Shown in pieces: positions 32,714 to 41,074 of a DNA stretch of 64,000 nucleotides. The notes under the pieces were generated by a model. That model worked only from the letters and a program-made list of their open reading frames with translations, was not told the origin of the DNA and did no database searches. The translations under genes were made by a program, and so were the position numbers. This stretch comes from JABDIP01 sp965250245 (GTDB lineage Bacteria; Pseudomonadota; Alphaproteobacteria; DSM-16000; Inquilinaceae). Position 1 is the stretch's first letter. Each line of letters opens with the position of its first letter. The stretch lies in NCBI GenBank assembly GCA_965250245.1, contig OZ252296.1:4836001-4900000 (forward strand), given 5' to 3'.

Positions 32714-33286
32714 TCAGAGGGCAACCGGCTCGCTGGAAAACGCCACCGAATCGATCAGACGGTCGACTGCGCGCTCATGCTTGGAAAAGTAGTGGGACGC
32801 GGTGCCGACATACAGGATGAGATGGAGCCGGCCATCGGTCACCGCCCCCGCCGCGAGCCCCCGCATCTCCAGGCCGGTATCCGAGACGAATTCCAAATCC
32901 ACGCGATAGCCCGGCTGGCCACCGAAGGGGGCGGGCCGCAGGTTCGATGATCTGACGCCGCTCGCGCCCTCGCGGGTGATGCTGTCGACGATGAGCTCGA
33001 CCACCTCTCCGGCCAGCATATCGTCCCGGAAGACCGGCAGATCCTCGGTGTCATCCTGGAACAGCGCCTCACCGTCCTCGATTCCCGCATACAGTCTCAG
33101 GGACTGCAGCAGCGGGCCGTCGACGGTCCAGATCTCAACGTCGCTTTGGGAGAGCTTGCTCCAGGCGATCTGCGGGTCGACCGAATAGGCCTCTCCGACC
33201 GCATAGCGGGACGGCGGGACCAGCGAGTAGGCGGCGCAGCCGGCGAGATAGAGCAAGAGCGCCGACAGGGCTGACAATCGTCCCAT
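32714..33286 (-). CDS. putative lipoprotein, unknown function
   Basis: A 190-residue protein with a short signal peptide ending in the lipobox L-A-G-C (cysteine at residue 17), so it should be lipidated and anchored in the envelope. The rest has no motif I recognise; it looks like a mixed alpha/beta domain with a YRVDLEF strand and a RLHLILYVGTASHYFSKHE segment. It lies 8 nt downstream of an M48 metallopeptidase lipoprotein gene on the same strand, followed upstream by a third lipoprotein gene, suggesting one envelope-related transcription unit. Confidence 0.75.
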   Translation of the reverse strand: MGRLSALSALLLYLAGCAAYSLVPPSRYAVGEAYSVDPQIAWSKLSQSDVEIWTVDGPLLQSLRLYAGIEDGEALFQDDTEDLPVFRDDMLAGEVVELIVDSITREGASGVRSSNLRPAPFGGQPGYRVDLEFVSDTGLEMRGLAAGAVTDGRLHLILYVGTASHYFSKHERAVDRLIDSVAFSSEPVAL

Positions 33287-33294
33287 GGATTTCC

Positions 33295-34461
33295 TCAGCT
33301 GATCTGATCGATGTAGAAGCGAATCATCTCGCGGTCGCCGGCATTGGGAGCCTCTTCCAGATAGCGTTCGAAGGCCCGGCGGGCCGCCTGTCGGCGCCCG
33401 GCCGCGTAATGGACGGTACCGAGAGACCGGTGCAGTTCGGGCGGCGCCCCGCCCCAGTTCACCGCCTTCCGATAGGCCGCGACGGCCCGGTCGTCGTCGC
33501 CGTCCTCGCCACGCAGCCGGTAGAGTTCGCCCTGGAAGAAAGCGATCTCCCCGTCCTGGTGGCTGGATTCCGCAAGGCGGTCCAGCAGGACCTCGGTCGC
33601 GGCGAAATCGCGTCTCGTCAGCTCGTCGCGCAGCCAGTCCCCGCGGAACGGCGCGATGACCCGCAGGTGCCGGTCCTCGGCCTGCCGGGCCGGATCGACA
33701 TCATCCGCCAGTGCGTCCAGCGCGGTGATCCTGTCCTCGATCGCCGGATGGGTGGCGAAGAAAAGCGGCGGCTCGGAGTCGTCCGAGGCCTCCCGTTCCG
33801 CCAGCAGCCCTTCCCAGATCCCGGCGGCATCGGCGGCCGAATATCCCGCCTCCGCCATCATTCTCAGCCCGACCGCGTCCGCCTCCCGCTCGTTCTCCCG
33901 GGAGAACGCGAAGATGCTGCCATACATGCTGATCGCCACGGCATCGCCGACCGGTATGTAGGTGCCGGTCGCCACCTGCGCCGCGGCCGACAGCACCTGC
34001 AGCGCGGCCACGGCATCGGTCTTGGCGCGCGCATCACGCCAGCGCTGCAACGAGTGCCGCCGTGTGTAATGGGCGATCTCATGGCCGAGCACATAGGCAA
34101 GCTGCGATTCGGATTCGGCCCGCAGCAGCAATCCGCTGAAGACATACAGCGCACCGTTGGGGCCCGCCGTCGCGTTGAAGGCGGAATCCCGCAGCACATA
34201 GATGCGCAGGTCCGTGCAATGGTCCGGAGCCAGCCGGCAGATGATGTCGCTGACATAGGCGTTCAACGCCGGGTCCTCGACCACCCGGCCGGATGTCAGG
34301 ATCGCCGTCTCCGCCCGCTCCATACGCATCCACAGGCCGGCTTCATCGGTGTTGATATCGGGTGTCTCGCCCGGGGCGATGTCGACCGTCTGACCGGTCG
34401 ATCCGCAACCGGCCAGCATCAGGGCGGCGATCAGCGCGGCGGCGGCGCGCCCGGCGGTCAT
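33295..34461 (-). CDS. M48 family metallopeptidase lipoprotein with TPR-like C-terminus
   Basis: A 388-residue exported zinc peptidase. The lipobox L-A-G-C is at about residues 16-19. HEIAH in YVLGHEIAHYTRRH is the zinc-binding helix, NEREADAVGLRMM provides the third ligand, and NAYVSDIICRLA and FNATAGPNGALYVFSGLL are typical of the BepA/LoiP group. The C-terminal 110 residues contain TPR-like helices (ELYRLRG, AVAAYRKAVNWGG, AARRAFERYLEEA). BepA-type proteins take part in outer-membrane protein quality control. The start ATG 34461 overlaps the upstream gene by 4 nt. Confidence 0.9.
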   Translation of the reverse strand: MTAGRAAAALIAALMLAGCGSTGQTVDIAPGETPDINTDEAGLWMRMERAETAILTSGRVVEDPALNAYVSDIICRLAPDHCTDLRIYVLRDSAFNATAGPNGALYVFSGLLLRAESESQLAYVLGHEIAHYTRRHSLQRWRDARAKTDAVAALQVLSAAAQVATGTYIPVGDAVAISMYGSIFAFSRENEREADAVGLRMMAEAGYSAADAAGIWEGLLAEREASDDSEPPLFFATHPAIEDRITALDALADDVDPARQAEDRHLRVIAPFRGDWLRDELTRRDFAATEVLLDRLAESSHQDGEIAFFQGELYRLRGEDGDDDRAVAAYRKAVNWGGAPPELHRSLGTVHYAAGRRQAARRAFERYLEEAPNAGDREMIRFYIDQIS

Positions 34462-35192
34462 AGTGGTATCTGGGTCAGAAGCGTTTCCACGGCCGTCCGC
34501 GCGCCCTCCGGCTCCCGCAAATCGCCGGTCGAGCTCAGCATGGTGTGGAACCAGACGACATCGCCGGTCCTCAGATCGATCAGGGAGGCAAATCCGGTCT
34601 GCTGGCCGCCCGGCACGCCCACGCCGAAGACGGCGGCGGCGATCATGAAGGCCACGCGCCCGCCGCTTGAGAAACTGTCCCGGAAGTTCAGGAACAGCGC
34701 ATAGTCGGCGCCGTGGTTTCGCCTCAGGACCGCGGCCTCTTCCCCGAGGGTCCAGTCGAAATCCGGTTTGGTCGGCAGGGCGGCCTGTTCGAGATAGGTG
34801 TGGACCAGGATCGACGCGCCGACCGCTTCGTGCAGCTTCACGAGCTGGATTTCCCGCGGATCGTTGACGGTATCGCCCTGGGCGATCAGCCTCGCGCCCT
34901 TTTCCGCCAGGAAGGCGTCCAGCGCCTGCTCGATGTTGGCGCGTGCGGTGGCGGTCCACGCGGCGTTCGGCTCCGGCAGACCCGCCGCGGTCAATTCCGA
35001 GATTTCCACGTCGGGCTGCATGAGCAGAACCCGCGACGATTCCACCGTCGTAAGGCCGGCGCCGCCCCTGACAAGCGGACCGGGCGCGCAGGCGGCTACG
35101 ACCAGCGAGAGTAGGAGAAGCGTCGAACCCGTTGCCTTACCTGCGGCACGCAGCACAGCGTCCGGAATCCCAATCGACCGGCAGAAATCCAT
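34458..35192 (-). CDS. putative lipoprotein, unknown function
   Basis: A 244-residue protein whose N-terminus (hydrophobic STLLLLSLVVAACAPG) ends in a lipobox-like A-A-C at about residue 36. The mature part contains NAAWTATARANIEQALDAFL, VNDPREIQLVKLHEAVGASIL and the segment FASLIDLRTGDVVWFHTMLSS, which resembles proteins that report on envelope components, but no family can be named firmly. The start ATG 35192 has a GGGGG site; the open frame upstream of it looks non-coding. The stop overlaps the M48 gene start (ATGA), so the two products are probably made together. Confidence 0.75.
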   Translation of the reverse strand: MDFCRSIGIPDAVLRAAGKATGSTLLLLSLVVAACAPGPLVRGGAGLTTVESSRVLLMQPDVEISELTAAGLPEPNAAWTATARANIEQALDAFLAEKGARLIAQGDTVNDPREIQLVKLHEAVGASILVHTYLEQAALPTKPDFDWTLGEEAAVLRRNHGADYALFLNFRDSFSSGGRVAFMIAAAVFGVGVPGGQQTGFASLIDLRTGDVVWFHTMLSSTGDLREPEGARTAVETLLTQIPL

Positions 35193-35460
35193 ATCGCCCC
35201 CAAGCAAATTGACTTTGTCCTTAGCGGCATGCGGCCTCCACCCGACATCCCGCGACCAATACTCGAAAATGAACCATCCGCCACATTGAAGCGCAACCAT
35301 TCTTTGTGCCGACAGACGGTCCAACCGCCGGTGTCCGGTCTGAAAAATCGCTGGCAAAACCCCGCGCAGACGACTATCGCATGTGCGCCAACCACCGCGC
35401 CTGCGAGAGAGGCCGTGACGCGCGGTCCGGACAACAATCCACCGAACCGGGAGGCAGGTC

Positions 35461-36189
35461 ATGACTTCGCAGCGGGGCAATCCGGTCTTCTGCGCGATCG
35501 ATACGCCGGATCTCGACATTGCCGCCGCCCTCGCCGGTCAGGTGGCGCCCCATGTCGGCGGGCTAAAGCTTGGGCTGGAGTTCTTCAACGCCAACGGCCC
35601 GGACGGCGTCCGGGCGGTCACCGCGCTGGGCAAGCCGCTGTTCCTCGACCTGAAACTGCACGACATCCCCAACACGGTCGCCGGCGGCATCCGTTCGGCG
35701 ACGGCGCTGGCGCCGGCCTTCATCACCATCCATGCCTCCGGAGGCCGCGCCATGATGCGCGCGGCGGCGGACGCGGCCACGGAAGCCGCCGACAAGCATG
35801 GGGTGACACGCCCGCGCCTGCTCGGGGTGACCGTCCTGACCAGCCTGGATGACGCTGATCTGGCCGCGGTGGGCCAGGATGCGGACGTTTCCAACCAGGT
35901 GGGACGACTGGCGGCGCTGGCCCGGGAGTCCGGGCTGGACGGCCTCATCTGCGCGCCGCAGGAGATCGCCCGCCTGCGCGCCCTGTGCGGCCCGGATTTC
36001 ACCCTGATGGTGCCCGGCATCCGGCCCGCCGGGGCGGATCGCGGCGACCAGAAGCGCGTGATGACCCCGGCCGAGGCGATGGCGCTGGGCGCCGATCACC
36101 TGGTGATCGGCCGGCCGATCACCCGCGCCGCCGATTCGGCCAAGGCGGCGGCGGATATTGAAGCGGACCTGCTACAGGTCCATTCTTGA
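35461..36189 (+). CDS. pyrF: orotidine-5'-phosphate decarboxylase
   Basis: A 242-residue TIM-barrel enzyme for the last step of UMP synthesis. FCAIDTPDLDIAAALAGQV, GGLKLGLEFF, the catalytic DLKLHDIPNTVAGG (charged Asp-Lys network), FITIHASGG and VPGIRPAGADRGDQKRVMTPAEAM (phosphate loop) are all present. It precedes trpF by 3 nt; pyrF-trpF-trpBA proximity is common in alphaproteobacteria. Confidence 0.97.
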   Translation: MTSQRGNPVFCAIDTPDLDIAAALAGQVAPHVGGLKLGLEFFNANGPDGVRAVTALGKPLFLDLKLHDIPNTVAGGIRSATALAPAFITIHASGGRAMMRAAADAATEAADKHGVTRPRLLGVTVLTSLDDADLAAVGQDADVSNQVGRLAALARESGLDGLICAPQEIARLRALCGPDFTLMVPGIRPAGADRGDQKRVMTPAEAMALGADHLVIGRPITRAADSAKAAADIEADLLQVHS

Positions 36190-36192
36190 CCC

Positions 36193-36861
36193 ATGTCACT
36201 TGAGGTGAAGATCTGCGGCATCCGCTCGCCGGAGGCCATGGACACGGCGGTTGCCGGCGGCGCCCGCTATGTCGGGCTGAATTTCTATTCGCCCAGCCCG
36301 CGCGCCGTGGGGCCGGTGGAGGCGGCGGCGCTGGCGCGCCGGGTGCCGACCGGCGTGCGCACGGTCGGGCTGTTCGTCGAGCCCGACGACGAGTTGCTGG
36401 ATTCGGTCCTGGGACAGGTGCCGCTGGACATGATCCAGCTCCATGGCGGCGAGACGCCCGGCCGTATCGCGGAGATCAAGGCCGCGATCTCCGCACCGGT
36501 GATCAAGGCGATCCGGGTCGCCACGGCCGCCGATCTGGAGCCGGTGCCCGATTATGAGGCCATCGCCGACATGCTGCTGTTCGACGCCAAGCCGCCGCCC
36601 AACGTGACCGCGCTGCCCGGCGGCAACGGCGTGCCCTTCGACTGGACCATCCTGGCGGGCCGGCAATGGGCCAGGCCCTGGATGCTGTCGGGCGGGCTGA
36701 CCGTCGAGAACCTGTCGGAATCGGTGCGCACGACCGGCGCCACCGCCGTCGACGTCGCCAGCGGCGTGGAGGATCGGCCGGGGCACAAGGACCCGGCACT
36801 GGTCACCGCCTTCCTGGACCGCGCCGCGTCGCTTCCCGATCCGGCCGCTAGCCCGGCGTAG
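36193..36861 (+). CDS. trpF: phosphoribosylanthranilate isomerase
   Basis: A 222-residue TIM-barrel enzyme of tryptophan synthesis. VKICGIRSPEAMDTAVAGGARYVGLNFY carries the catalytic cysteine (C-G-I), VGLFVEPDDELL, IQLHGGETPGRI, LLFDAKPP and the phosphate-binding MLSGGLTVENL and VDVASGVEDRPGHKD follow. The catalytic Asp is in LLFDAK. Its 3' end overlaps the convergent membrane-protein gene by 14 nt. trpB and trpA lie 3 kb downstream, separated by a minus-strand lipid operon. Confidence 0.97.
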   Translation: MSLEVKICGIRSPEAMDTAVAGGARYVGLNFYSPSPRAVGPVEAAALARRVPTGVRTVGLFVEPDDELLDSVLGQVPLDMIQLHGGETPGRIAEIKAAISAPVIKAIRVATAADLEPVPDYEAIADMLLFDAKPPPNVTALPGGNGVPFDWTILAGRQWARPWMLSGGLTVENLSESVRTTGATAVDVASGVEDRPGHKDPALVTAFLDRAASLPDPAASPA

Positions 36862-37399
36862 ACAGCCAGTACAGCGCGTAGAAGACGATCCAGATGACCG
36901 TCAGCAGGCCGACCTGCTGGCGCTTGCCAAGGCGCGTCGCCACCAGCCGACTCAGGATGCCCACGACCAGCCAGAGCGCCAGGAAGCGCGCCGCACGGGC
37001 CGGCACGCTGACCGCCAGGAAGATCGGCAGGGCGATGCCCGCCGAGGGCGCCAGCCCGGCGAAGATCTTGTAGGGAACGCCGGTGAAGGCGGCGCCGAAC
37101 AGGGCCGACTGCCAGTCGCCGGCAAGCTCCCGCCTTACCTCCTCGATCATCGCGCCGCTGATCGCCGGCACCCCGTCCAGCGACCGGACGATGCCGCCGG
37201 GATCGTCGCTGCCCCAGTGATACATGGCGGCACCGCCGGCGACCGCGCCGAGCGTGGCGAAGAACACCGTCTCCACCCCCCGGCGCAGGCCGAAATAGAC
37301 GGTGACATAGCTGATCAGCATGTCGACGACGATGAAGAACAGCGTCGCCTCCGCAAACCCCCAGGCCAGCGCGATGCCGGCAATGACCGCGCCCGTCAT
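36848..37399 (-). CDS. integral membrane protein, YqaA/DedA-like
   Basis: A 183-residue protein with about five membrane segments. WGFAEATLFFIVVDMLISYV at the N-terminus and FTGVPYKIFAGLAPSAGIALPIF, with the buried basic residue in PYK, recall the YqaA/DedA (VTT-like) group of putative lipid scramblases or transporters. The start was set at ATG 37399 (MTGAVIAG), 4 nt after the stop of the acyltransferase gene, from length and context. It belongs to the lipid-enzyme group 36848-39594, so a phospholipid-related role is plausible. Confidence 0.75.
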   Translation of the reverse strand: MTGAVIAGIALAWGFAEATLFFIVVDMLISYVTVYFGLRRGVETVFFATLGAVAGGAAMYHWGSDDPGGIVRSLDGVPAISGAMIEEVRRELAGDWQSALFGAAFTGVPYKIFAGLAPSAGIALPIFLAVSVPARAARFLALWLVVGILSRLVATRLGKRQQVGLLTVIWIVFYALYWLSTPG

Positions 37400-37403
37400 G
37401 CCG

Positions 37404-38045
37404 TCACTCCCACGCCGGGAATTTGCCTTCGGCGGCAAGGTCCTGGATGCCGGTCTCTAGCGCCGCCATGAAGGCGTTGCGATCCTCAGCCTTGGCAATC
37501 CGCTTGCCGACGAAGACGTCGCAGAAGAACGGCACCGGCAGCCAGTCGCCCCGGGGCAGCACCTTGCCCATACCGTGCAGGAAGACCGGGGTGACGGGGA
37601 CCTCGGGATGGCGTTCCGCCAACCGGGCAATGCCTTTCTTGAAGCCGGAGAGCACCTCCGGCTCGCCGCGCGACCCCTCCGGATAGAGCAGCAGGATGTC
37701 GCCGCGCTCCAGCGCCTCGGAGCATCCGGCCAGCGGGTCCTTGTTGCTGCCCCGCGCCTGCCGCTCGATCGGCAGGATGCCGATGATGGTCTGCGCAAAC
37801 CAGCTGAACAGGCGGCTGCTGAGGAAATAGTCGGCCGCGGCGACGGGGCGCAGGCGCGGCAGCAGCCCCAGCGGAAAGAGGCTCATCAGCGCCAGTGTGT
37901 CCAGATGGCTGTTGTGGTTGGCGACCACGATCGCCGGCCCGGCGGCGGGAAGCCGGTGCCGGTGGCGCACGTTCAGCCCGACGGCGATCAGCACCACCGG
38001 CCGGACCACCAGCGCGAAGAACAGCCATCTGAGAAGCCGGTTCAT
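37404..38045 (-). CDS. 1-acyl-glycerol-3-phosphate acyltransferase (PlsC-like)
   Basis: A 213-residue membrane-associated acyltransferase. The catalytic NHNSHLDTLAL (H-x4-D) and the glycerol-phosphate-binding LLYPEGSRGEPEVLSGFKKGI (E-G-S/T) motifs are intact, and the N-terminal RLLRWLFFALVVRPVVLIAVGL is a membrane anchor. It probably converts lysophosphatidic acid to phosphatidic acid. It lies between a CdsA-like cytidylyltransferase and the YqaA-like membrane protein on the same strand. Confidence 0.88.
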   Translation of the reverse strand: MNRLLRWLFFALVVRPVVLIAVGLNVRHRHRLPAAGPAIVVANHNSHLDTLALMSLFPLGLLPRLRPVAAADYFLSSRLFSWFAQTIIGILPIERQARGSNKDPLAGCSEALERGDILLLYPEGSRGEPEVLSGFKKGIARLAERHPEVPVTPVFLHGMGKVLPRGDWLPVPFFCDVFVGKRIAKAEDRNAFMAALETGIQDLAAEGKFPAWE

Positions 38046-38054
38046 GGCCTGCGC

Positions 38055-38996
38055 CTAGTAGAAGAAGAAGTAGACGTAGTGGAAGAACAGCGGCGCGGTG
38101 AAGGTCAGGCTGTCGATCCGGTCCAGGATGCCGCCATGGCCCGGCAGCGTGCTGCCGGTGTCCTTCACGCCGATATCGCGCTTGATCGCCGAGATGGTCA
38201 CGTCGCCCATGAAGCCGGCGAAGCCGATAAGCAGTCCGGCGACCAGCGCGTGCTTCCAGCCCATCGGCGTCAGGAAGGGCGCCAGCGCGAGCGCCAGGGC
38301 GCCGGTCGTCAGGAACCCGCCCAGATAGCCCTCCACCGTCTTGTTCGGGCTGACGGATGGGGCCGCCTTGTTGCGGCCCAGCATCTTGCCCCAGACGTAC
38401 TGCGCCACGTCGTTGGCCTGGGTCAGGAAGATCAGGAACAGCAGCAGCCCGGCGCCGTCGGCCGGGTCCTCGCCGTCCAGCACCAGCAGATAGGCGGCAT
38501 GGCTGACCGCGAAGACGCAGGTCATCAGCCCCCAATGCAGGGTCCCGGCGGCCTTGAGGAAACCGGTGGTCTCGCCCTGGATCACCATCAGCGCCGGCAG
38601 CAGCAGGAACATGTAGACCGGCACGAAGATGATGAACATGCCGTACCATTCCTGGCCGACCCAGACGTATTGCAGGGGGATCGCCAGATAGGCGAACAGC
38701 AGCACCCGGCGGTCGGCCCGCCGGGTCGGCACCATGGAGAGGAACTCCTTCAATGCCAGGAAGCTGACGAACCCGAAGAACACCAGCGAGGTCACCGGGC
38801 TCAGCACGATGGCCACGGCGAAGATGGTGATCATCACCCACCACGACCGCACCCGCAGCACCAGCTCGCGGTAGTCCTTGGCGGGGCGCGCCCGCACCAG
38901 GGCGAACACGATCACCGAGGCGGCGATCAGCACGCCGAACACCGCCGCCAGCGCCCACATCACGTTCTCGGGCACGGCGCTAACGAACGGGATCAT
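38055..38996 (-). CDS. phosphatidate cytidylyltransferase (CdsA-like)
   Basis: A 313-residue polytopic membrane enzyme that makes CDP-diacylglycerol. The C-terminal CdsA signature is complete: TQANDVAQYVWGKMLGRNKAAPSVSPNKTVEGYLGG followed by GDVTISAIKRDIGVKDTGSTLPGHGGILDRIDSL (catalytic D/E and K-R-x6-K-D). About eight hydrophobic segments precede it. It overlaps the downstream end of the CDP-alcohol transferase gene by 17 nt. This looks like a second CdsA accompanied by its own PlsC and phosphotransferase rather than the housekeeping copy, which usually sits near uppS and dxr. Confidence 0.92.
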   Translation of the reverse strand: MIPFVSAVPENVMWALAAVFGVLIAASVIVFALVRARPAKDYRELVLRVRSWWVMITIFAVAIVLSPVTSLVFFGFVSFLALKEFLSMVPTRRADRRVLLFAYLAIPLQYVWVGQEWYGMFIIFVPVYMFLLLPALMVIQGETTGFLKAAGTLHWGLMTCVFAVSHAAYLLVLDGEDPADGAGLLLFLIFLTQANDVAQYVWGKMLGRNKAAPSVSPNKTVEGYLGGFLTTGALALALAPFLTPMGWKHALVAGLLIGFAGFMGDVTISAIKRDIGVKDTGSTLPGHGGILDRIDSLTFTAPLFFHYVYFFFY

Positions 38997-39594
38997 CGCT
39001 CTCGCCCAGGGCCCGGCGGGCCCGGTTGAGGATCGTCAATCCGGACAGCGCGAGCACCAGATAGAGCACCCAGTCGATCCACGGGGACAGCGGCACGCCC
39101 AGCCCGGCCAGGAAGCAGAGCAGGCCCAGGACGGCGGCGCGGTCGGACTTGCCCATCGGCCCGTCATAGCGGCGCTCCGCCCCGATCTGGATCGCCACGA
39201 CGCCGGTCATCTCGCCGATCACCGCCGCCAGCACGATCGCCACCATGATCCAGGACGGGGCCGGCCAGACCACCGCGAGCGGCAGGTACAGCGCGCTGTC
39301 GGACAGCACGTCGCCCAGCTCGTTCAACACCGCGCCGAGCCGGCTCTTCATGCCGTGCTCGCGGGCCAACATGCCGTCCACGGCATTCAGCGCCATGCGC
39401 ACGAACAGAACCGCCGGCACCAGCAATAGGACCCACGCCTCCCGCCACAGCAGCAGCGCGGCGCCGGCCGCGACCGACAGCAGCAGGGCCGCGACCGTCA
39501 CCTGGTTGGCGGTCACGCCGGCTTTCGCCAGACCGCCAACGGCGGGCCGCAACAGGCGCTGGAACGCCGGCTTCAGATCATAGACGCTGGCCAT
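38980..39594 (-). CDS. CDP-alcohol phosphatidyltransferase family protein
   Basis: A 204-residue membrane enzyme with about six hydrophobic segments. The CDP-alcohol motif is present but altered: N70-x2-D73-G74-x2-A77-R78-x8-G87-x3-N91-x3-D95. In typical enzymes positions 70 and 91 are Asp ligands for the catalytic metals; here both are Asn. The start was set at ATG 39594 (MASVYDLKPAF). Its product would use CDP-diacylglycerol made by the adjacent CdsA-like enzyme. The alcohol cannot be identified. Confidence 0.85.
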   Translation of the reverse strand: MASVYDLKPAFQRLLRPAVGGLAKAGVTANQVTVAALLLSVAAGAALLLWREAWVLLLVPAVLFVRMALNAVDGMLAREHGMKSRLGAVLNELGDVLSDSALYLPLAVVWPAPSWIMVAIVLAAVIGEMTGVVAIQIGAERRYDGPMGKSDRAAVLGLLCFLAGLGVPLSPWIDWVLYLVLALSGLTILNRARRALGESDDPVR

Positions 39595-39737
39595 GGACCC
39601 AACGGATGGTGGACGAAATGGGCGCACGGGCGCGCCCTATGGGTGTGACACCTCGAGCGTATAGCAAAAAATCCCTTACGACGCCGTTGACGGATCGGCC
39701 CGCCCCCCTTATCCAACCGGCGGCCTCCCGGCAGGCG

Positions 39738-39766
39738 TTGACCTGTCCGGGACAGGGCGGGATAGT
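39738..39766 (+). promoter_or_regulatory. candidate trpBA promoter
   Basis: TTGACC (39738-39743), a 17-nt spacer and GATAGT (39761-39766) are a good sigma-70 match, about 72 nt before the trpB start. A weaker pair, TTGACG (39687-39692) and TATCCA (39710-39715), lies upstream. No leader peptide with clustered Trp codons was seen. Confidence 0.5.
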
Positions 39767-39838
39767 TCCTTGCCAGGCCCATGAAACCAAGAATGGTACC
39801 GCGCCGAAACCGGCGCGGCGGAGTGAGATTGGCCCATC

Positions 39839-41074
39839 GTGACCGCAGCCGTCCCTGAAAGCGACCCCAAGCGCAACACCTTCCGCGCCGGGCCGGACGA
39901 GTCCGGCCATTTCGGCATCTTCGGCGGCCGCTTCGTCGCCGAGACCCTGATGCCGCTGATCCTGGAGGTCGAGCGCGCCTATGACCGGGCGAAGAACGAC
40001 CCCGGATTCCATGCCGAGCTGAAGCACTACCTGACCCACTATGTCGGCCGGCCCAGCCCGCTCTACTACGCCGAGCGGCTGACCAAGCATCTCGGCGGCG
40101 CGAAGATCTACTTCAAGCGCGACGAGCTGAACCACACCGGCGCCCACAAGATCAACAACTGCATGGGCCAGATCCTGCTGGCCCGGCTGATGGGCAAGAC
40201 CCGGATCATCGCCGAGACCGGCGCCGGCCAACACGGCGTGGCCACGGCCACCGTCTGCGCCCTGTTCGACATGCCCTGCACCGTCTACATGGGCGAGGTC
40301 GACATCGAGCGGCAGCAGCCCAACGTGTTCCGCATGAAGCTGCTGGGCGCGGAGGTGAAGCCGGTGGTCTCCGGCAGCCGCACGCTGAAGGACGCGATGA
40401 ACGACGCGCTCCGCGACTGGGTGACCAATGTCGCGGACACCTATTACCTGATCGGCACCGTCGCCGGCCCGCACCCCTTCCCGACCATGGTCCGCGACTT
40501 CCAGTCGGTGATCGGCGAGGAGCTGCGCGACCAGATCATCGACGCGGAGGCCCGCCTGCCGGACACGCTGGTCGCCTGCATCGGTGGCGGCTCCAACGCC
40601 ATGGGGCTGTTCCATCCCTTCCTCGACGATACCGAGGTCGAGATGCACGGCGTCGAGGCCGCCGGACATGGCATCGAGACCGGCGAGCATGCCGCCTCGC
40701 TGACCGGCGGCCGGCCCGGCGTGCTGCACGGCAACCGTACCTATCTGCTGCAGGACGATGACGGCCAGATCATCGAGGCCCATTCGATCTCGGCCGGGCT
40801 CGACTATCCCGGGATCGGCCCGGAGCACGCCTGGCTGAACGATATCGGCCGGGTCAAATACGTCTCGGCGACCGACCAGGAGGCGCTGGACGCCTTCCAG
40901 CTCTGCGCCCGCATGGAGGGCATCATCCCCGCGCTGGAGCCGGCCCACGCGCTGGCCCATGTCGCCAAGATCGCACCGGACCTGCCCAAGGACCATCTGA
41001 TCGTCATGAACATGTGCGGCCGCGGCGACAAGGACATCTTCACGGTCGCCGACGCGCTCGGGGTCTCCATATGA
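39839..41074 (+). CDS. trpB: tryptophan synthase subunit beta
   Basis: A 411-residue PLP enzyme. FGGRFVAETLMPLILEVE and YVGRPSPLYYAERLT lead to the PLP lysine in ELNHTGAHKINNC. ETGAGQHGVATATVCAL, GSRTLKDAMNDALRDWV, CIGGGSNAMGLFHPF (PLP phosphate) and SAGLDYPGIGPEHAWL are all present. The start is GTG at 39839. It condenses indole with serine as an alpha2-beta2 complex. Its stop overlaps the trpA start (ATGA). Confidence 0.97.
   Translation: MTAAVPESDPKRNTFRAGPDESGHFGIFGGRFVAETLMPLILEVERAYDRAKNDPGFHAELKHYLTHYVGRPSPLYYAERLTKHLGGAKIYFKRDELNHTGAHKINNCMGQILLARLMGKTRIIAETGAGQHGVATATVCALFDMPCTVYMGEVDIERQQPNVFRMKLLGAEVKPVVSGSRTLKDAMNDALRDWVTNVADTYYLIGTVAGPHPFPTMVRDFQSVIGEELRDQIIDAEARLPDTLVACIGGGSNAMGLFHPFLDDTEVEMHGVEAAGHGIETGEHAASLTGGRPGVLHGNRTYLLQDDDGQIIEAHSISAGLDYPGIGPEHAWLNDIGRVKYVSATDQEALDAFQLCARMEGIIPALEPAHALAHVAKIAPDLPKDHLIVMNMCGRGDKDIFTVADALGVSI

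Noticed and set aside
39595..39838. trp leader-peptide attenuator upstream of trpB
   Set aside because: No short ORF with adjacent Trp codons and no terminator with a T-run was found; only promoter-like elements are visible.
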